Source of the DNA: Pseudomonas wuhanensis
GTDB lineage: Bacteria > Pseudomonadota > Gammaproteobacteria > Pseudomonadales > Pseudomonadaceae
Direction: 5' to 3'
DNA: 64,000 nt
NCBI RefSeq assembly: GCF_030687395.1
Contig: NZ_CP117430.1
Location: forward strand, 6,510,001 to 6,574,000
Numbering within the stretch: position 1 is the first letter of the stretch; every line of letters starts with the position of its first letter. Position numbers and translations under genes: made by a program. The notes beneath the pieces are model-generated. The model worked only from the letters and a program-made list of their open reading frames with translations. It was not told where the DNA came from and did no database searches. Below are positions 9,463 through 17,895 of the stretch, piece by piece.

Positions 9463-9616
9463 GTTCGAGGTCTTCAGGAAAATCGCCAATTTCGGCCAGT
9501 AGCTGGCGGCGTTCGCAGCGATCTTCGATGGCGCGGCGAAATTCCATGCGGCGCTGATCTTCTTGCTGACGACGGGTCTTGACGGCGCTGTTGCGTTCTT
9601 CGTAGGGCTGAGCCAT
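9404..9616 (-). CDS. small charged hypothetical protein (70 residues)
   Basis: Short, strongly charged protein with an RRQQEDQRRMEFRRAIED helix followed by a DFPEDLELNYW segment. The region holding the latter resembles a small Pseudomonas family named for PA3496 (a putative envelope-integrity protein); this match is from memory and unconfirmed. Its 3' end overlaps the end of the LysR gene on the opposite strand by 59 bp. The start may be MAQPYEE at 9616. No membrane span or signal peptide is visible. The upstream 9617-9793 gap holds two hairpins and no other gene. Confidence 0.6.
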   Translation of the reverse strand: MAQPYEERNSAVKTRRQQEDQRRMEFRRAIEDRCERRQLLAEIGDFPEDLELNYWQAAPVASRRNAQPTR

Positions 9617-9736
9617 TTCGAGTCTCCCAAGGCGAGTACGGGAGTTACAAGATAGGTGCGAGGGATGACGGTTTGGCGGCGGGAGGGTTACAGAGGTGTG
9701 AACATTGGCAGATGACAGGGTGTTTTTGAGGACGCC

Positions 9737-9773
9737 TTCGCGGGCAAGCCCGCGAAAAGGTCGGAACGACCTT
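9737..9773. repeat. tandem hairpins (REP-derived palindrome)
   Basis: TTCGCGGGC-AA-GCCCGCGAA (9737-9756) is a perfect palindrome, followed at once by AAGGTCG-GAA-CGACCTT (9757-9773). They lie just past the RpiR-family gene stop on the minus strand. No clear T-tract follows, so they may be a REP remnant or a weak terminator. Confidence 0.5.
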
Positions 9774-9793
9774 CCGGCAATATCAGATCGAGC

Positions 9794-10660
9794 TCAATCG
9801 TCGAGGGCTTTTACTGACTTGGGCGACAGCCGCAAGCTGCGAAGGCTGCGTTTGACGCTTTTCAGGTGATTGACCAGGCTCGGACCGCGGGCCATGGCCA
9901 CACCCATCGCCAGCACATCGATCACCACCAGGTGCGCAATGCGCGACGTCAGCGGCGTATAGATTTCGGTGTCTTCGTGCACATCGATCGCCAGATTGAC
10001 GGTCGACAGCTCGGCCAACGGCGTCTGGCTCGGGCACAACGTGATCAACGAAGCGCCACTCTCGCGCACCAGATTGGCGGTGATCAACAGATCCTTGGAA
10101 CGCCCCGACTGGGAAATGCAGATCGCCACGTCGCTCGGTTTCAGGGTAACCGCCGACATCGCCTGCATGTGCGGGTCGGAATACGCCGCTGCAGTCAGCA
10201 GCAAACGGAAGAACTTGTGCTGGGCATCCGCCGCCACTGCGCCCGAAGCACCGAATCCATAGAACTCGACACGCTGGGCCTGAGACATGAGCGACACCGC
10301 CCTCTGCAACTCCACCGGATCGAGTTTCTCGCGAACTTCCATCAGGGTGTGCAGGGTGGTGTCGAAGATTTTCAGGCTGTAATCGGCGACCGAATCGTCT
10401 TCATGGATCGCGAATTGCCCGAAGCTCGCGCCAGCCGCCAGGCTTTGCGCCAGTTTCAGCTTCAAATCCTGAAACCCGGAGCAACCGATGGCGCGGCAAA
10501 ACCGCACGATGGTCGGCTCGCTGATGCCCACGCTGTGGGCCAGGTCGGCCATGGAACTGTGCATCACCGCCGCAGGATCAAGCAGCACGTGGTCGGCGAC
10601 CTTGAGCTCCGACTTGCGTAACAGGTGGCGTGACTGGGCGATGTGTTGCAGCAGATTCAA
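9794..10660 (-). CDS. MurR/RpiR (HexR-like) family transcriptional regulator
   Basis: Regulator of 288 residues. An N-terminal HTH_6 domain (SELKVADHVLLDP...VGISEPTIVRFCRAIGCSGFQDLKLKLAQSLA) is followed by a SIS sugar-phosphate binding domain with the ISQSGRSKD loop. It is closely related in form to HexR, which represses zwf and edd-type sugar genes in pseudomonads and responds to a phosphorylated sugar acid. Here no zwf or edd gene is adjacent. A perfect TGTAGT-N3-ACTACA palindrome lies 47 bp upstream of the start, suggesting autoregulation. It corresponds by neighbourhood to PA5438 of P. aeruginosa, where zwf-like PA5439 is next door. Confidence 0.88.
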   Translation of the reverse strand: MNLLQHIAQSRHLLRKSELKVADHVLLDPAAVMHSSMADLAHSVGISEPTIVRFCRAIGCSGFQDLKLKLAQSLAAGASFGQFAIHEDDSVADYSLKIFDTTLHTLMEVREKLDPVELQRAVSLMSQAQRVEFYGFGASGAVAADAQHKFFRLLLTAAAYSDPHMQAMSAVTLKPSDVAICISQSGRSKDLLITANLVRESGASLITLCPSQTPLAELSTVNLAIDVHEDTEIYTPLTSRIAHLVVIDVLAMGVAMARGPSLVNHLKSVKRSLRSLRLSPKSVKALDD

Positions 10661-10707
10661 GGGGCTGGACTCTTTGTTATTGGCAGGTGCCGGGGATGTA
10701 GCACGCT

Positions 10708-10722
10708 TGTAGTTATACTACA
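10708..10722. promoter_or_regulatory. HexR-type operator palindrome
   Basis: TGTAGTTATACTACA is a perfect 6-3-6 inverted repeat matching the known HexR consensus TGTARTNNNAYTACA. It lies 47 bp upstream of the RpiR/HexR-like gene on the minus strand, so autorepression is likely. Confidence 0.65.
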
Positions 10723-10804
10723 TGAATCGGCTTTTTGCCTGCTCAATGCGTAACTCAATGTCCCCATTTCATGCATGATGGGCTTCATGTAGCCCTCTCG
10801 GTCC

Positions 10805-10937
10805 GTGTAGCAGCTGGCGAAGCCTGCGTTCGGCTGCGAAGCAGTGGTGAAGATGAATACGGTTTAACAGGAAAAATCCGGTTTCGCAGGTTTTACGACT
10901 GCTACGCAGCCGAACGCAGCCTTCGGCAGCTGCTACA
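10805..10937. repeat. REP inverted pair, second sequence family
   Basis: Two copies of a about 40-bp REP-like unit face each other: 10805-10845 (cagctggcgaagcctgcg core) and its near reverse complement 10898-10937. They are separated by about 50 bp. This family differs from the 'tgtgggagcggg' REPs elsewhere in the window. The second copy touches the 3' end of the GGDEF/EAL gene. Confidence 0.7.
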
Positions 10938-13806
10938 AAGGGTTGGCGTCGCGACGTAAAAGCTCGGCCAGGTCGGCGGCCTCGACCGGACGGCTGACCC
11001 AATAGCCCTGTACTTCATCGCAGCGCTCGGCTTTCAGAAACTCCAACTGCTCCGGTCGCTCGACGCCTTCAGCCACCACTTTCAGCGACAGGCCATGCGC
11101 CATCGCGATAATCGCCCGGGTGATCGCCGCATCTTCACTGCTCTCCCCCAGCCCACGGATAAATGCCTGATCGATTTTCACGTAGTCCACGGGGATGCGC
11201 TTGAGGTAGTTCAGAGACGAATAGCCAGTGCCAAAATCGTCGATCGCCAGCTTCACCCCAAGGTCGCGCAACTGCTGGAAGGTCGCAATGATGTGCTCGA
11301 CGCTGTCCAGCAACTGGCTTTCGGTGAGTTCCAGTTCCAGGTAGTGCGGCGCCAGACCGGTTTCCTCCAGCACCTGGCGCACCAGGCTGACCAGTTTTCC
11401 CTGACGCAGTTGATGCACCGACAGGTTGACCGACACCCGAATCGGCTCCAGTCCCTGACGCTGCCACTCACAAGCTTGCCAACAGGCCTGGCGCAAAACG
11501 AACTCGCCGATAGCACCGATCAACCCGGTTTCCTCGGCCAGACCGATGAAATCCCCCGGCGGTACCTGGCCCAGGGTCGGATGATTCCAGCGTACCAACG
11601 CCTCGGCGGCATTCAGCCGGCCGGTGGCGAGGCAGAGTTTCGGTTGATAAAACACTTTCAGCTGCTTTTCTTCGATGGCTTTGCGCAATTGGTTCTCGAG
11701 CTGCAAACGCTCGAGCGTGCTGGCTTGCAGGCTGTCTGTATAGAACTGGAAGTTGTTGCCGCCCAAGTGTTTGGCATGCTGCATGGCCATGTTCGACTGG
11801 CTGACCAGCGCAGAAATCTCCCGCGCGGTGTCCGGCAAGAGGCTGATGCCCATGGATGCGCTCATCACCAGTTCATGCCCCTGGACGGTGATCGGCAAAC
11901 GCAGTTTGGTCGACAATCGGGTCGCCACACGCGCCAGGCTCGACAGGTTGCCGTAGGCGTCGAACAGCACCGCAAATTCATCGCCGGACAACCGGGCGAT
12001 GGTGTCCGCTTCCGGCAGCGCATTGACCAGCCGCCGGGACATTTTCTGTAACAGCTGATCGGCAATTTCATGGCCGAGGCTATCGTTGAGCAGTTTGAAG
12101 CGATCCAGATTGATGTGCAGTAATGCCAGACTGCGCCGACCGCCCTGGCGCACCCGCTGATGAGCCTCACGCAGCCGTTCGTGGAACAACGAACGGTTGG
12201 CCAATCCCGTGAGTTCGTCGTAATGCGTGAGGTAGCGCATGCGCTCTTCGGATTCACGCCGAGCAGACAGATCGGCGAAGAAGCCGACAATATGGCTCAC
12301 ATTTCCCCGTGAATCGCGCACGGCATTCAATTGCAGCCATTGCGGATACAACTCGCCATTCTTGCGGGTCTCGACCAACTCGCCCTGCCAACTACCGTGC
12401 TGCTCCAGCGCCTGACGAATCGCTGCGTAATGCCGGCGGGCGTCGCGGCTGCAAGGCAAATCGACCACGTTGCGCCCAAGCATGTCGTCGATTTCATAGC
12501 CAGTCACCCGACTGAAAGCCTGATTGACCGCGATCAGCGCGTAATTCGGGTCGAAAATCACAATGCCTTCGCTGGCCGCCTCGAACACTGTCGCCGCCAG
12601 TTGGCGCTGTTCTTCCAGGCCCTTGCTGGCGCTGATATCGCGGCGGGTGCCGACCATGCGGATCACCCGGCCGTTCTCGGCGCGCTCCACCGCTCGACCA
12701 CGATCCTCGATCCAGACCCAATGGCCATCGCCATGCCGTACCCGATACTCGATCTGGTAATCCTCGCTGCGGCCCTTCAAATGCTCGACCAGCGCCCGCT
12801 TCAGCGATGGCAAGTCGTCGGGGTGCAGCCTGGGCTTGAGGTGGCGGAGCATCGCTGTCACGTATTCCGGCTCCAGCCCGAACAGCTCCTGGAGTTGGGT
12901 GTGATGGACTTCGTCTGTCTGCAGGTTCCAGTCCCACAACCCGAGCTCGCTCGCCTTCAATGCCAGCGCCAGCCGCGCTTCGCTCTTGCTCAAGGCCTGG
13001 TTGGCGGCGTCCAGCTCCAGACTGCGTTGGGCGACTCGATTCTCGAGGTCGACCTGAGTTTCGCGCAATTCGTCTTCGGCTCGTCGGCGCTGGTCGACTT
13101 CCTTGCCCAGCTCTTGGTTGAGCTGATCGCTGCGACTTTGCGCCTGCTGCAAGTGCTCGATCAGGGCCTGATTTTGAAAGCGCCGCAGCAGCCCTTGGTT
13201 GATCAGCCGATTGACCTGCCAGGCGACCACGCTCAACGAACCCAGCAAAATCAGCCCAAACCAACCCCAGCCCTGTTCCTGCTCGTCCCCGCCCCAGAAC
13301 AGATAGCCGATGGCCGGCAACAGACAGGGCAAGGTAAAGGACAGAAAAGCCGGCAAGCTGACAGCATAAGCGACACTGGCCGAGAGCGCCGCGGCGCCGA
13401 TCAGGCCGAACACCCAGGCTTGCTGCATGAAATTGTCAGCGGGCACCAACGCGATACCGGCACCGGCCAGGGTCAGGCCAGTCATCGCAGAGCCGAGCAT
13501 GAACATGCGACGCCAGACCGGATGGGCCTGACGGTTGGGGATCGCCGAATCGAAGGCCGCGACCTGAATCACCCGCAACGCCACCAGCGACAATAACCAA
13601 ATCAACCAGACGCTGACCACAAAGTAACGCTGCGGGCTCCAGAGCAAGCCGGCGCACACCAGACCGTTGATCAGCATGAACAGCGTGGGCAACAGCGAGC
13701 CTTGGTACAGCAGGCGCGTGCGTTCGACCGCCATCTCCATGGCGTACTGTTTGCGGATAACCCGAGGCTCCACAGAGGGGCCCGACAGGTCGGAGCTGAG
13801 GGTCAT
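10933..13806 (-). CDS. membrane PAS-PAS-GGDEF-EAL cyclic-di-GMP signalling protein
   Basis: Inner-membrane protein of 957 residues. It has an N-terminal block of about six hydrophobic helices (residues 30-200), a coiled-coil linker, two PAS domains (about 295-420 and 425-540), GGDEF (about 545-705) and EAL (about 715-950). The GGDEF signature reads RLSGDEF, with Ser replacing the first Gly. The EAL domain keeps EALVRW, VNLS, ELTES, DDFGTGYSS, VKID and AEGVE, so it should be an active c-di-GMP phosphodiesterase. The start at 13806 (MTLSSDLS) is chosen because the open frame to 15147 runs antisense through uvrD. It is divergent from uvrD. Confidence 0.9.
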   Translation of the reverse strand: MTLSSDLSGPSVEPRVIRKQYAMEMAVERTRLLYQGSLLPTLFMLINGLVCAGLLWSPQRYFVVSVWLIWLLSLVALRVIQVAAFDSAIPNRQAHPVWRRMFMLGSAMTGLTLAGAGIALVPADNFMQQAWVFGLIGAAALSASVAYAVSLPAFLSFTLPCLLPAIGYLFWGGDEQEQGWGWFGLILLGSLSVVAWQVNRLINQGLLRRFQNQALIEHLQQAQSRSDQLNQELGKEVDQRRRAEDELRETQVDLENRVAQRSLELDAANQALSKSEARLALALKASELGLWDWNLQTDEVHHTQLQELFGLEPEYVTAMLRHLKPRLHPDDLPSLKRALVEHLKGRSEDYQIEYRVRHGDGHWVWIEDRGRAVERAENGRVIRMVGTRRDISASKGLEEQRQLAATVFEAASEGIVIFDPNYALIAVNQAFSRVTGYEIDDMLGRNVVDLPCSRDARRHYAAIRQALEQHGSWQGELVETRKNGELYPQWLQLNAVRDSRGNVSHIVGFFADLSARRESEERMRYLTHYDELTGLANRSLFHERLREAHQRVRQGGRRSLALLHINLDRFKLLNDSLGHEIADQLLQKMSRRLVNALPEADTIARLSGDEFAVLFDAYGNLSSLARVATRLSTKLRLPITVQGHELVMSASMGISLLPDTAREISALVSQSNMAMQHAKHLGGNNFQFYTDSLQASTLERLQLENQLRKAIEEKQLKVFYQPKLCLATGRLNAAEALVRWNHPTLGQVPPGDFIGLAEETGLIGAIGEFVLRQACWQACEWQRQGLEPIRVSVNLSVHQLRQGKLVSLVRQVLEETGLAPHYLELELTESQLLDSVEHIIATFQQLRDLGVKLAIDDFGTGYSSLNYLKRIPVDYVKIDQAFIRGLGESSEDAAITRAIIAMAHGLSLKVVAEGVERPEQLEFLKAERCDEVQGYWVSRPVEAADLAELLRRDANPL

Positions 13807-14029
13807 AGGCAATGTTCTTGTTCTTATAGTTGAGCATGAGAGCCCGAATTGTGAACGGAGCATACACAAGCAAATGACCGGACCAAACAGTCCAAGGTCA
13901 TAAAACAGACGAAAGTTTGAGCCGCCCGCCCCGGTCCAAAAGCGGCCAGACGCGCACCGCCCACGCTTGCAGCCGGTGACCGACCGGTCGTCATCGGTAT
14001 TTCTTTCATCGGCTAATGCAAAGCTCGGT

Positions 14030-14058
14030 TTGCCCGGTGTGACGCCGCACCCTAGAAT
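14030..14058 (+). promoter_or_regulatory. predicted sigma70 promoter of uvrD giving a leaderless mRNA
   Basis: TTGCCC (14030-14035), a 17-bp spacer and TAGAAT (14053-14058) make a good sigma70 promoter. The expected start of transcription falls at 14064-14066, on the uvrD ATG at 14065. There is no Shine-Dalgarno sequence before that ATG. Confidence 0.6.
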
Positions 14059-14064
14059 GCCCTG

Positions 14065-16248
14065 ATGCGCGATGATCTCTCCCTTCTGCTGAACTCCCTC
14101 AACGATGCCCAACGTCAGGCCGTAGCTGCCTCCGTGGGTCGTCAGTTGGTCCTGGCCGGTGCTGGTTCCGGTAAAACCCGAGTGCTGGTGCACCGTATCG
14201 CCTGGTTGATCCAGGTCGAAAACGCCTCGCCCCACTCCATTCTGTCGGTGACCTTCACCAACAAGGCCGCTGCCGAGATGCGTCATCGCATCGAGCAGCT
14301 GATGGGTATCAACCCGGCCGGCATGTGGGTCGGCACCTTCCACGGCCTGGCGCACCGCTTGCTGCGGGCGCACTGGCAGGAAGCCGGCCTGAGCCAGACC
14401 TTCCAGATTCTCGACAGCGACGACCAGCAACGACTGGTCAAGCGGGTGATCCGCGAGCTGGGCCTGGACGAGCAACGCTGGCCGGTCCGACAGGCCCAGT
14501 GGTTTATCAACGGGCAGAAAGACGAAGGTCTGCGTCCGCAACATATTCAAGCCAGCGGCGATCTGTTCCTGGCAACCATGCGCAGCATTTATGAAGCCTA
14601 TGAGGCCGCGTGCCTGCGCGCCGGCGTCATCGACTTCTCTGAACTGCTGCTGCGCGCCCTCGATCTGTGGCGCGATAACCCGGGCCTGCTCGCCCATTAT
14701 CAGAAGCGCTTCCGGCACATTCTGGTGGACGAGTTCCAGGACACCAACGCCGTGCAGTACGCCTGGTTGCGTCTGCTGGCCAAGGGTGGCGACAGCCTGA
14801 TGGTGGTTGGCGACGACGATCAGTCGATCTACGGCTGGCGTGGCGCGAAAATCGAGAACATTTATCAGTATTCGGACGACTTCCCGGATGCCCAGATTAT
14901 TCGCCTGGAGCAAAACTACCGCTCCACAGCCGGGATCCTCAAAGCCGCCAACGCCCTGATCGCCAACAATACCGGGCGCATGGGCAAAGAGCTGTGGACC
15001 GATGGCGGCGAAGGCGAAGCGATCAATCTGTACGCCGCCTTCAACGAACACGATGAAGCACGCTACGTGGTTGAAACCATCGAAAGCGCGCTGAAAACAG
15101 GCTTGGCCCGCAGCGATATCGCGATTTTGTACCGCTCCAACGCCCAATCGCGCGTTTTGGAAGAAGCCTTGCTCCGTGAGCGCATTCCGTACCGCATTTA
15201 TGGCGGCCAGCGCTTCTTCGAACGGGCAGAAATCAAGAACGCCATGGCGTACATGCGTTTGCTGGAAGGCCGTGGCAACGATGCGGCGCTAGAGCGGGTG
15301 ATCAACGTTCCGGCCCGTGGCATTGGCGAAAAAACCGTCGAAGCCATCCGCGATCATGCGCGCCACAGCCATGTGTCAATGTGGGAAGCCATGCGTCAGC
15401 TGGTGGCCAACAAAGGCCTGACTGGCCGTGCTGCCGGCGCCCTGGGGGCGTTTATGGAGCTGATCGACGACCTCGCCGCCAAGTGCCTGGAAATGCCGCT
15501 TCACTTGATGACCCAAACCGTGATCGAGCAATCGGGGTTGATTGCTTACCACCAGGCGGAAAAAGGCGAGAAAGGCCAGGCCCGGGTAGAAAACCTTGAG
15601 GAACTGGTCAGCGCCGCGCGCAACTTCGAAAATCCGGAAGAGGATGAAGAGCAGTCGCCACTGTCAGCGTTCCTCGGTCACGCCTCACTGGAGGCCGGAG
15701 ACACCCAGGCCGATGAGCACGAAGACAGCATTCAGTTGATGACCCTGCACAGCGCCAAGGGCCTGGAATTCCCTTACGTGTTCCTGGTGGGCATGGAAGA
15801 GGGCCTGTTTCCGCACAAGATGAGCCTGGAAGAACCCGGCCGTCTTGAAGAGGAACGCCGTCTGGCCTACGTCGGTATCACCCGGGCGATGCAGAACCTG
15901 GTGCTGACCTATGCTGAAACCCGACGCCTGTACGGCAGCGAGACCTACAACAAAGTGTCGCGTTTCGTACGTGAAGTGCCGAAAGGCCTGATCCAGGAAG
16001 TGCGGCTGTCCAACAGCGTCAGCCGTCCGTTCGGTGGTGGCCAGCAGCAGAGCTCCAGCAGCCTGTTCGGCGGCAGCGAGATCCCGGACACCGGGTTCAG
16101 CCTCGGCCAGACCGTGCGGCATTCGGTGTTTGGCGATGGTGTGATCCTGAATTTCGAAGGCGCTGGCGCTCAGGCGCGGGTACAGGTGAACTTCAGCGAA
16201 GGCAGCAAGTGGTTGATGCTGGGTTACGCCAAGCTGGAAGCGGTATAA
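14065..16248 (+). CDS. uvrD: DNA helicase II UvrD
   Basis: Superfamily 1 3'-5' helicase (727 residues) acting in nucleotide excision and mismatch repair. Walker A is GAGSGKT, motif Ia is VTFTNKAAAEMR, Walker B is LVDEFQDTN, motif III is VVGDDDQSIYGWRGA, motif IV is LEQNYRS, and motif V/VI is LMTLHSAKGLEF...VGITRA. Length equals the family norm and the C-terminal tudor-like region is present (GQTVRHSVFGDGVIL). The start MRDDLSLLLNSLNDAQRQAV fits UvrD, although no ribosome binding site precedes it. Confidence 0.97.
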   Translation: MRDDLSLLLNSLNDAQRQAVAASVGRQLVLAGAGSGKTRVLVHRIAWLIQVENASPHSILSVTFTNKAAAEMRHRIEQLMGINPAGMWVGTFHGLAHRLLRAHWQEAGLSQTFQILDSDDQQRLVKRVIRELGLDEQRWPVRQAQWFINGQKDEGLRPQHIQASGDLFLATMRSIYEAYEAACLRAGVIDFSELLLRALDLWRDNPGLLAHYQKRFRHILVDEFQDTNAVQYAWLRLLAKGGDSLMVVGDDDQSIYGWRGAKIENIYQYSDDFPDAQIIRLEQNYRSTAGILKAANALIANNTGRMGKELWTDGGEGEAINLYAAFNEHDEARYVVETIESALKTGLARSDIAILYRSNAQSRVLEEALLRERIPYRIYGGQRFFERAEIKNAMAYMRLLEGRGNDAALERVINVPARGIGEKTVEAIRDHARHSHVSMWEAMRQLVANKGLTGRAAGALGAFMELIDDLAAKCLEMPLHLMTQTVIEQSGLIAYHQAEKGEKGQARVENLEELVSAARNFENPEEDEEQSPLSAFLGHASLEAGDTQADEHEDSIQLMTLHSAKGLEFPYVFLVGMEEGLFPHKMSLEEPGRLEEERRLAYVGITRAMQNLVLTYAETRRLYGSETYNKVSRFVREVPKGLIQEVRLSNSVSRPFGGGQQQSSSSLFGGSEIPDTGFSLGQTVRHSVFGDGVILNFEGAGAQARVQVNFSEGSKWLMLGYAKLEAV

Positions 16249-16453
16249 AGACAACCAAGAGCCTTTTGTGGGAGCCCTGACTCCTACAGAACTTATCCAC
16301 TCGTCCTACAGACCAAAGTTAACAGGCCTTATTGCGCTGACTGAAGCTGAACACAACCTGTCAGGCAAAAGCCCGAAACACTCTGCCGCTAGCCAGTAAC
16401 ACTTCAGCTGTGCAACATGGCGCGCGTGCCTTCCACAAATGGGAATTCCCTTT

Positions 16454-17329
16454 ATGAAACGTTTTCTTAGCATCGCCATGGCGTTGTGCATTGGCCTGAC
16501 GATGAGCCTCGACGCCAATGCCGCCAAGCGCTTTGGTGGTGGCAAGAGCTCCGGCGCTGCGCCGACTCACCAGACCAGCCAAATGGCTCCTTCTTCTGCT
16601 GCAGGCGGCGCTGCTGCCACTGCGGGCGCGGCCGGTGCTGCTGGCGCCGCTACCAAGGCCAGCGGTGCTTCGCGCTGGCTCGGCCCCCTGGCCGGTATCG
16701 CGGCTGGTGGCCTGCTGGCCTCCATGTTCATGGGCGATGGCTTCCAGGGCATGCAGATCTTCGACATCCTGATCATGGCGGTCATTGCCTTCCTGGTCTT
16801 CCGTTTCATCGCCGCTCGTCGTCGCAAGCAGCAGGAGCACATGGCTCCAGCCGGCGCGCCGATGCAGCGTGAAGTCTTCGAACAGAAACCAACAGCCATG
16901 GGTTCGATCTTCGGCGGCTCGGCCGCACCTGCTGCCGCTCGTCCGGTGATCAACGCGCCAGCCTGGTTCAATGAAAACAACTTCATTGAAGCGGCCCGCA
17001 ACCACTTCCAGTCCCTGCAACAACACTGGGACGCCAACGAAATGGACAAGATCGCCGAGTTCGTGACTCCACAACTGCTGGAGTTCCTCAAGCGCGAACG
17101 TGCCGACCTGGGCGACGGCTTCCAGTCGACCTACATCGATAACCTCCAGGTACAACTGGATGGCGTTGATGACCGTGCGGACAAGACCATCGCCACCCTG
17201 ACCTTCAGCGGCGTGTCGAAGTCCTCGCGCTTCGACCAGGGCGAAGTGTTCAGCGAAAGCTGGAACATGGAACGTCTACAGGGCGAAAACCAGCCTTGGC
17301 TGGTGGCCGGTATCCGCCAGAACGGCTGA
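16454..17329 (+). CDS. Tim44-domain membrane protein
   Basis: Protein of 291 residues with a signal-anchor/signal peptide (MKRFLSIAMALCIGLTMSLDANA) and an Ala/Gly-rich low-complexity linker. Two membrane segments follow (LGPLAGIAAGGLLASMFM and IFDILIMAVIAFLVFRFIAARR), then a C-terminal Tim44/MbaI-like domain (about 170-290: WFNENNFIEAARNHFQSLQQHWDANEMDKI). Start 16454 is preferred to 16439 because it has GGGA upstream and begins at the signal sequence. Related proteins are common in proteobacteria and have no firm function. It is followed by a strong terminator, so it is probably monocistronic. Confidence 0.85.
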   Translation: MKRFLSIAMALCIGLTMSLDANAAKRFGGGKSSGAAPTHQTSQMAPSSAAGGAAATAGAAGAAGAATKASGASRWLGPLAGIAAGGLLASMFMGDGFQGMQIFDILIMAVIAFLVFRFIAARRRKQQEHMAPAGAPMQREVFEQKPTAMGSIFGGSAAPAAARPVINAPAWFNENNFIEAARNHFQSLQQHWDANEMDKIAEFVTPQLLEFLKRERADLGDGFQSTYIDNLQVQLDGVDDRADKTIATLTFSGVSKSSRFDQGEVFSESWNMERLQGENQPWLVAGIRQNG

Positions 17330-17360
17330 TCACTTCCCGCGTTTCACCTGTTGTAATAAA

Positions 17361-17384
17361 ACCCCGGCCTCGGCCGGGGTTTTC
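17361..17384 (+). terminator. intrinsic terminator after the Tim44-domain gene
   Basis: ACCCCGGCC-TC-GGCCGGGGT (17361-17380) is a perfect 9-bp stem followed by TTT, 32 bp past the stop. Confidence 0.85.
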
Positions 17385-17465
17385 TATTTCGCGGTTGCAT
17401 CTATAGCGAGCTACTGTATAAACCGCCCCAACTAAACCGCGCCATCAAGCAAGAGGATCCCGGAC

Positions 17466-17873
17466 GTGGAAGAAATCATCGAACAACTGCGTGAAGCCAA
17501 CGAACCGGTACCGGTCCCCTTGGAGTTACCCGACGAAGATCAGATTGTGGAAATCGAAGAACAACTGTTCATCGACATCCCGTTCGTCTTCAGAGAATTT
17601 TTGCTGACCGTCAGCGATGTGGTCTACGGCAGCCTGGAGCCGGTGACTGTCACCGACCCGCAGTCCCACACCTACCTGCCGGACGTTGCCGCCAACGCCT
17701 GGGATGCTGGCGTCGATCGCAGCATGATTCCGATCTGCCAGGACGGTGACAATTACTACCTGGTCGAAGAAGACGGCACCGTGGTGCTGTGGCTGGCCGA
17801 GGAAGAATTGCTTGCCGAAGAAACCTGGGAATCGGTCTGGCACTGGGCGCGGGACGTCTGGCTGGAAAGCTGA
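17466..17873 (+). CDS. SMI1/KNR4 family protein
   Basis: Acidic cytoplasmic protein of 135 residues. It has SMI1/KNR4 hallmarks: an ELPDEDQIVEIEEQLFIDIPFVFREFLL segment in the first half, IPICQDGDNYYLVEEDGTVVLW in the middle, and a Trp-rich end. The start codon is GTG, with AAGAGGA about ten bases upstream. Family members are frequently immunity proteins in contact-dependent toxin systems, but no toxin gene is adjacent here. Isolated members of this kind are also common as housekeeping genes in Pseudomonas, so function is left open. Confidence 0.8.
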   Translation: MEEIIEQLREANEPVPVPLELPDEDQIVEIEEQLFIDIPFVFREFLLTVSDVVYGSLEPVTVTDPQSHTYLPDVAANAWDAGVDRSMIPICQDGDNYYLVEEDGTVVLWLAEEELLAEETWESVWHWARDVWLES

Positions 17874-17895
17874 TCCGTCCTGATGCATTGCGTGG

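Noticed and set aside
13807..15147. N-terminal extension of the GGDEF/EAL frame
   Set aside because: It runs antisense through uvrD and lacks plausible protein composition; the real start is MTLSSDLS at 13806.
17466..17873. SMI1/KNR4 gene as immunity part of a toxin system
   Set aside because: No toxin, secretion or polymorphic-toxin gene is near; it lies alone between housekeeping genes.
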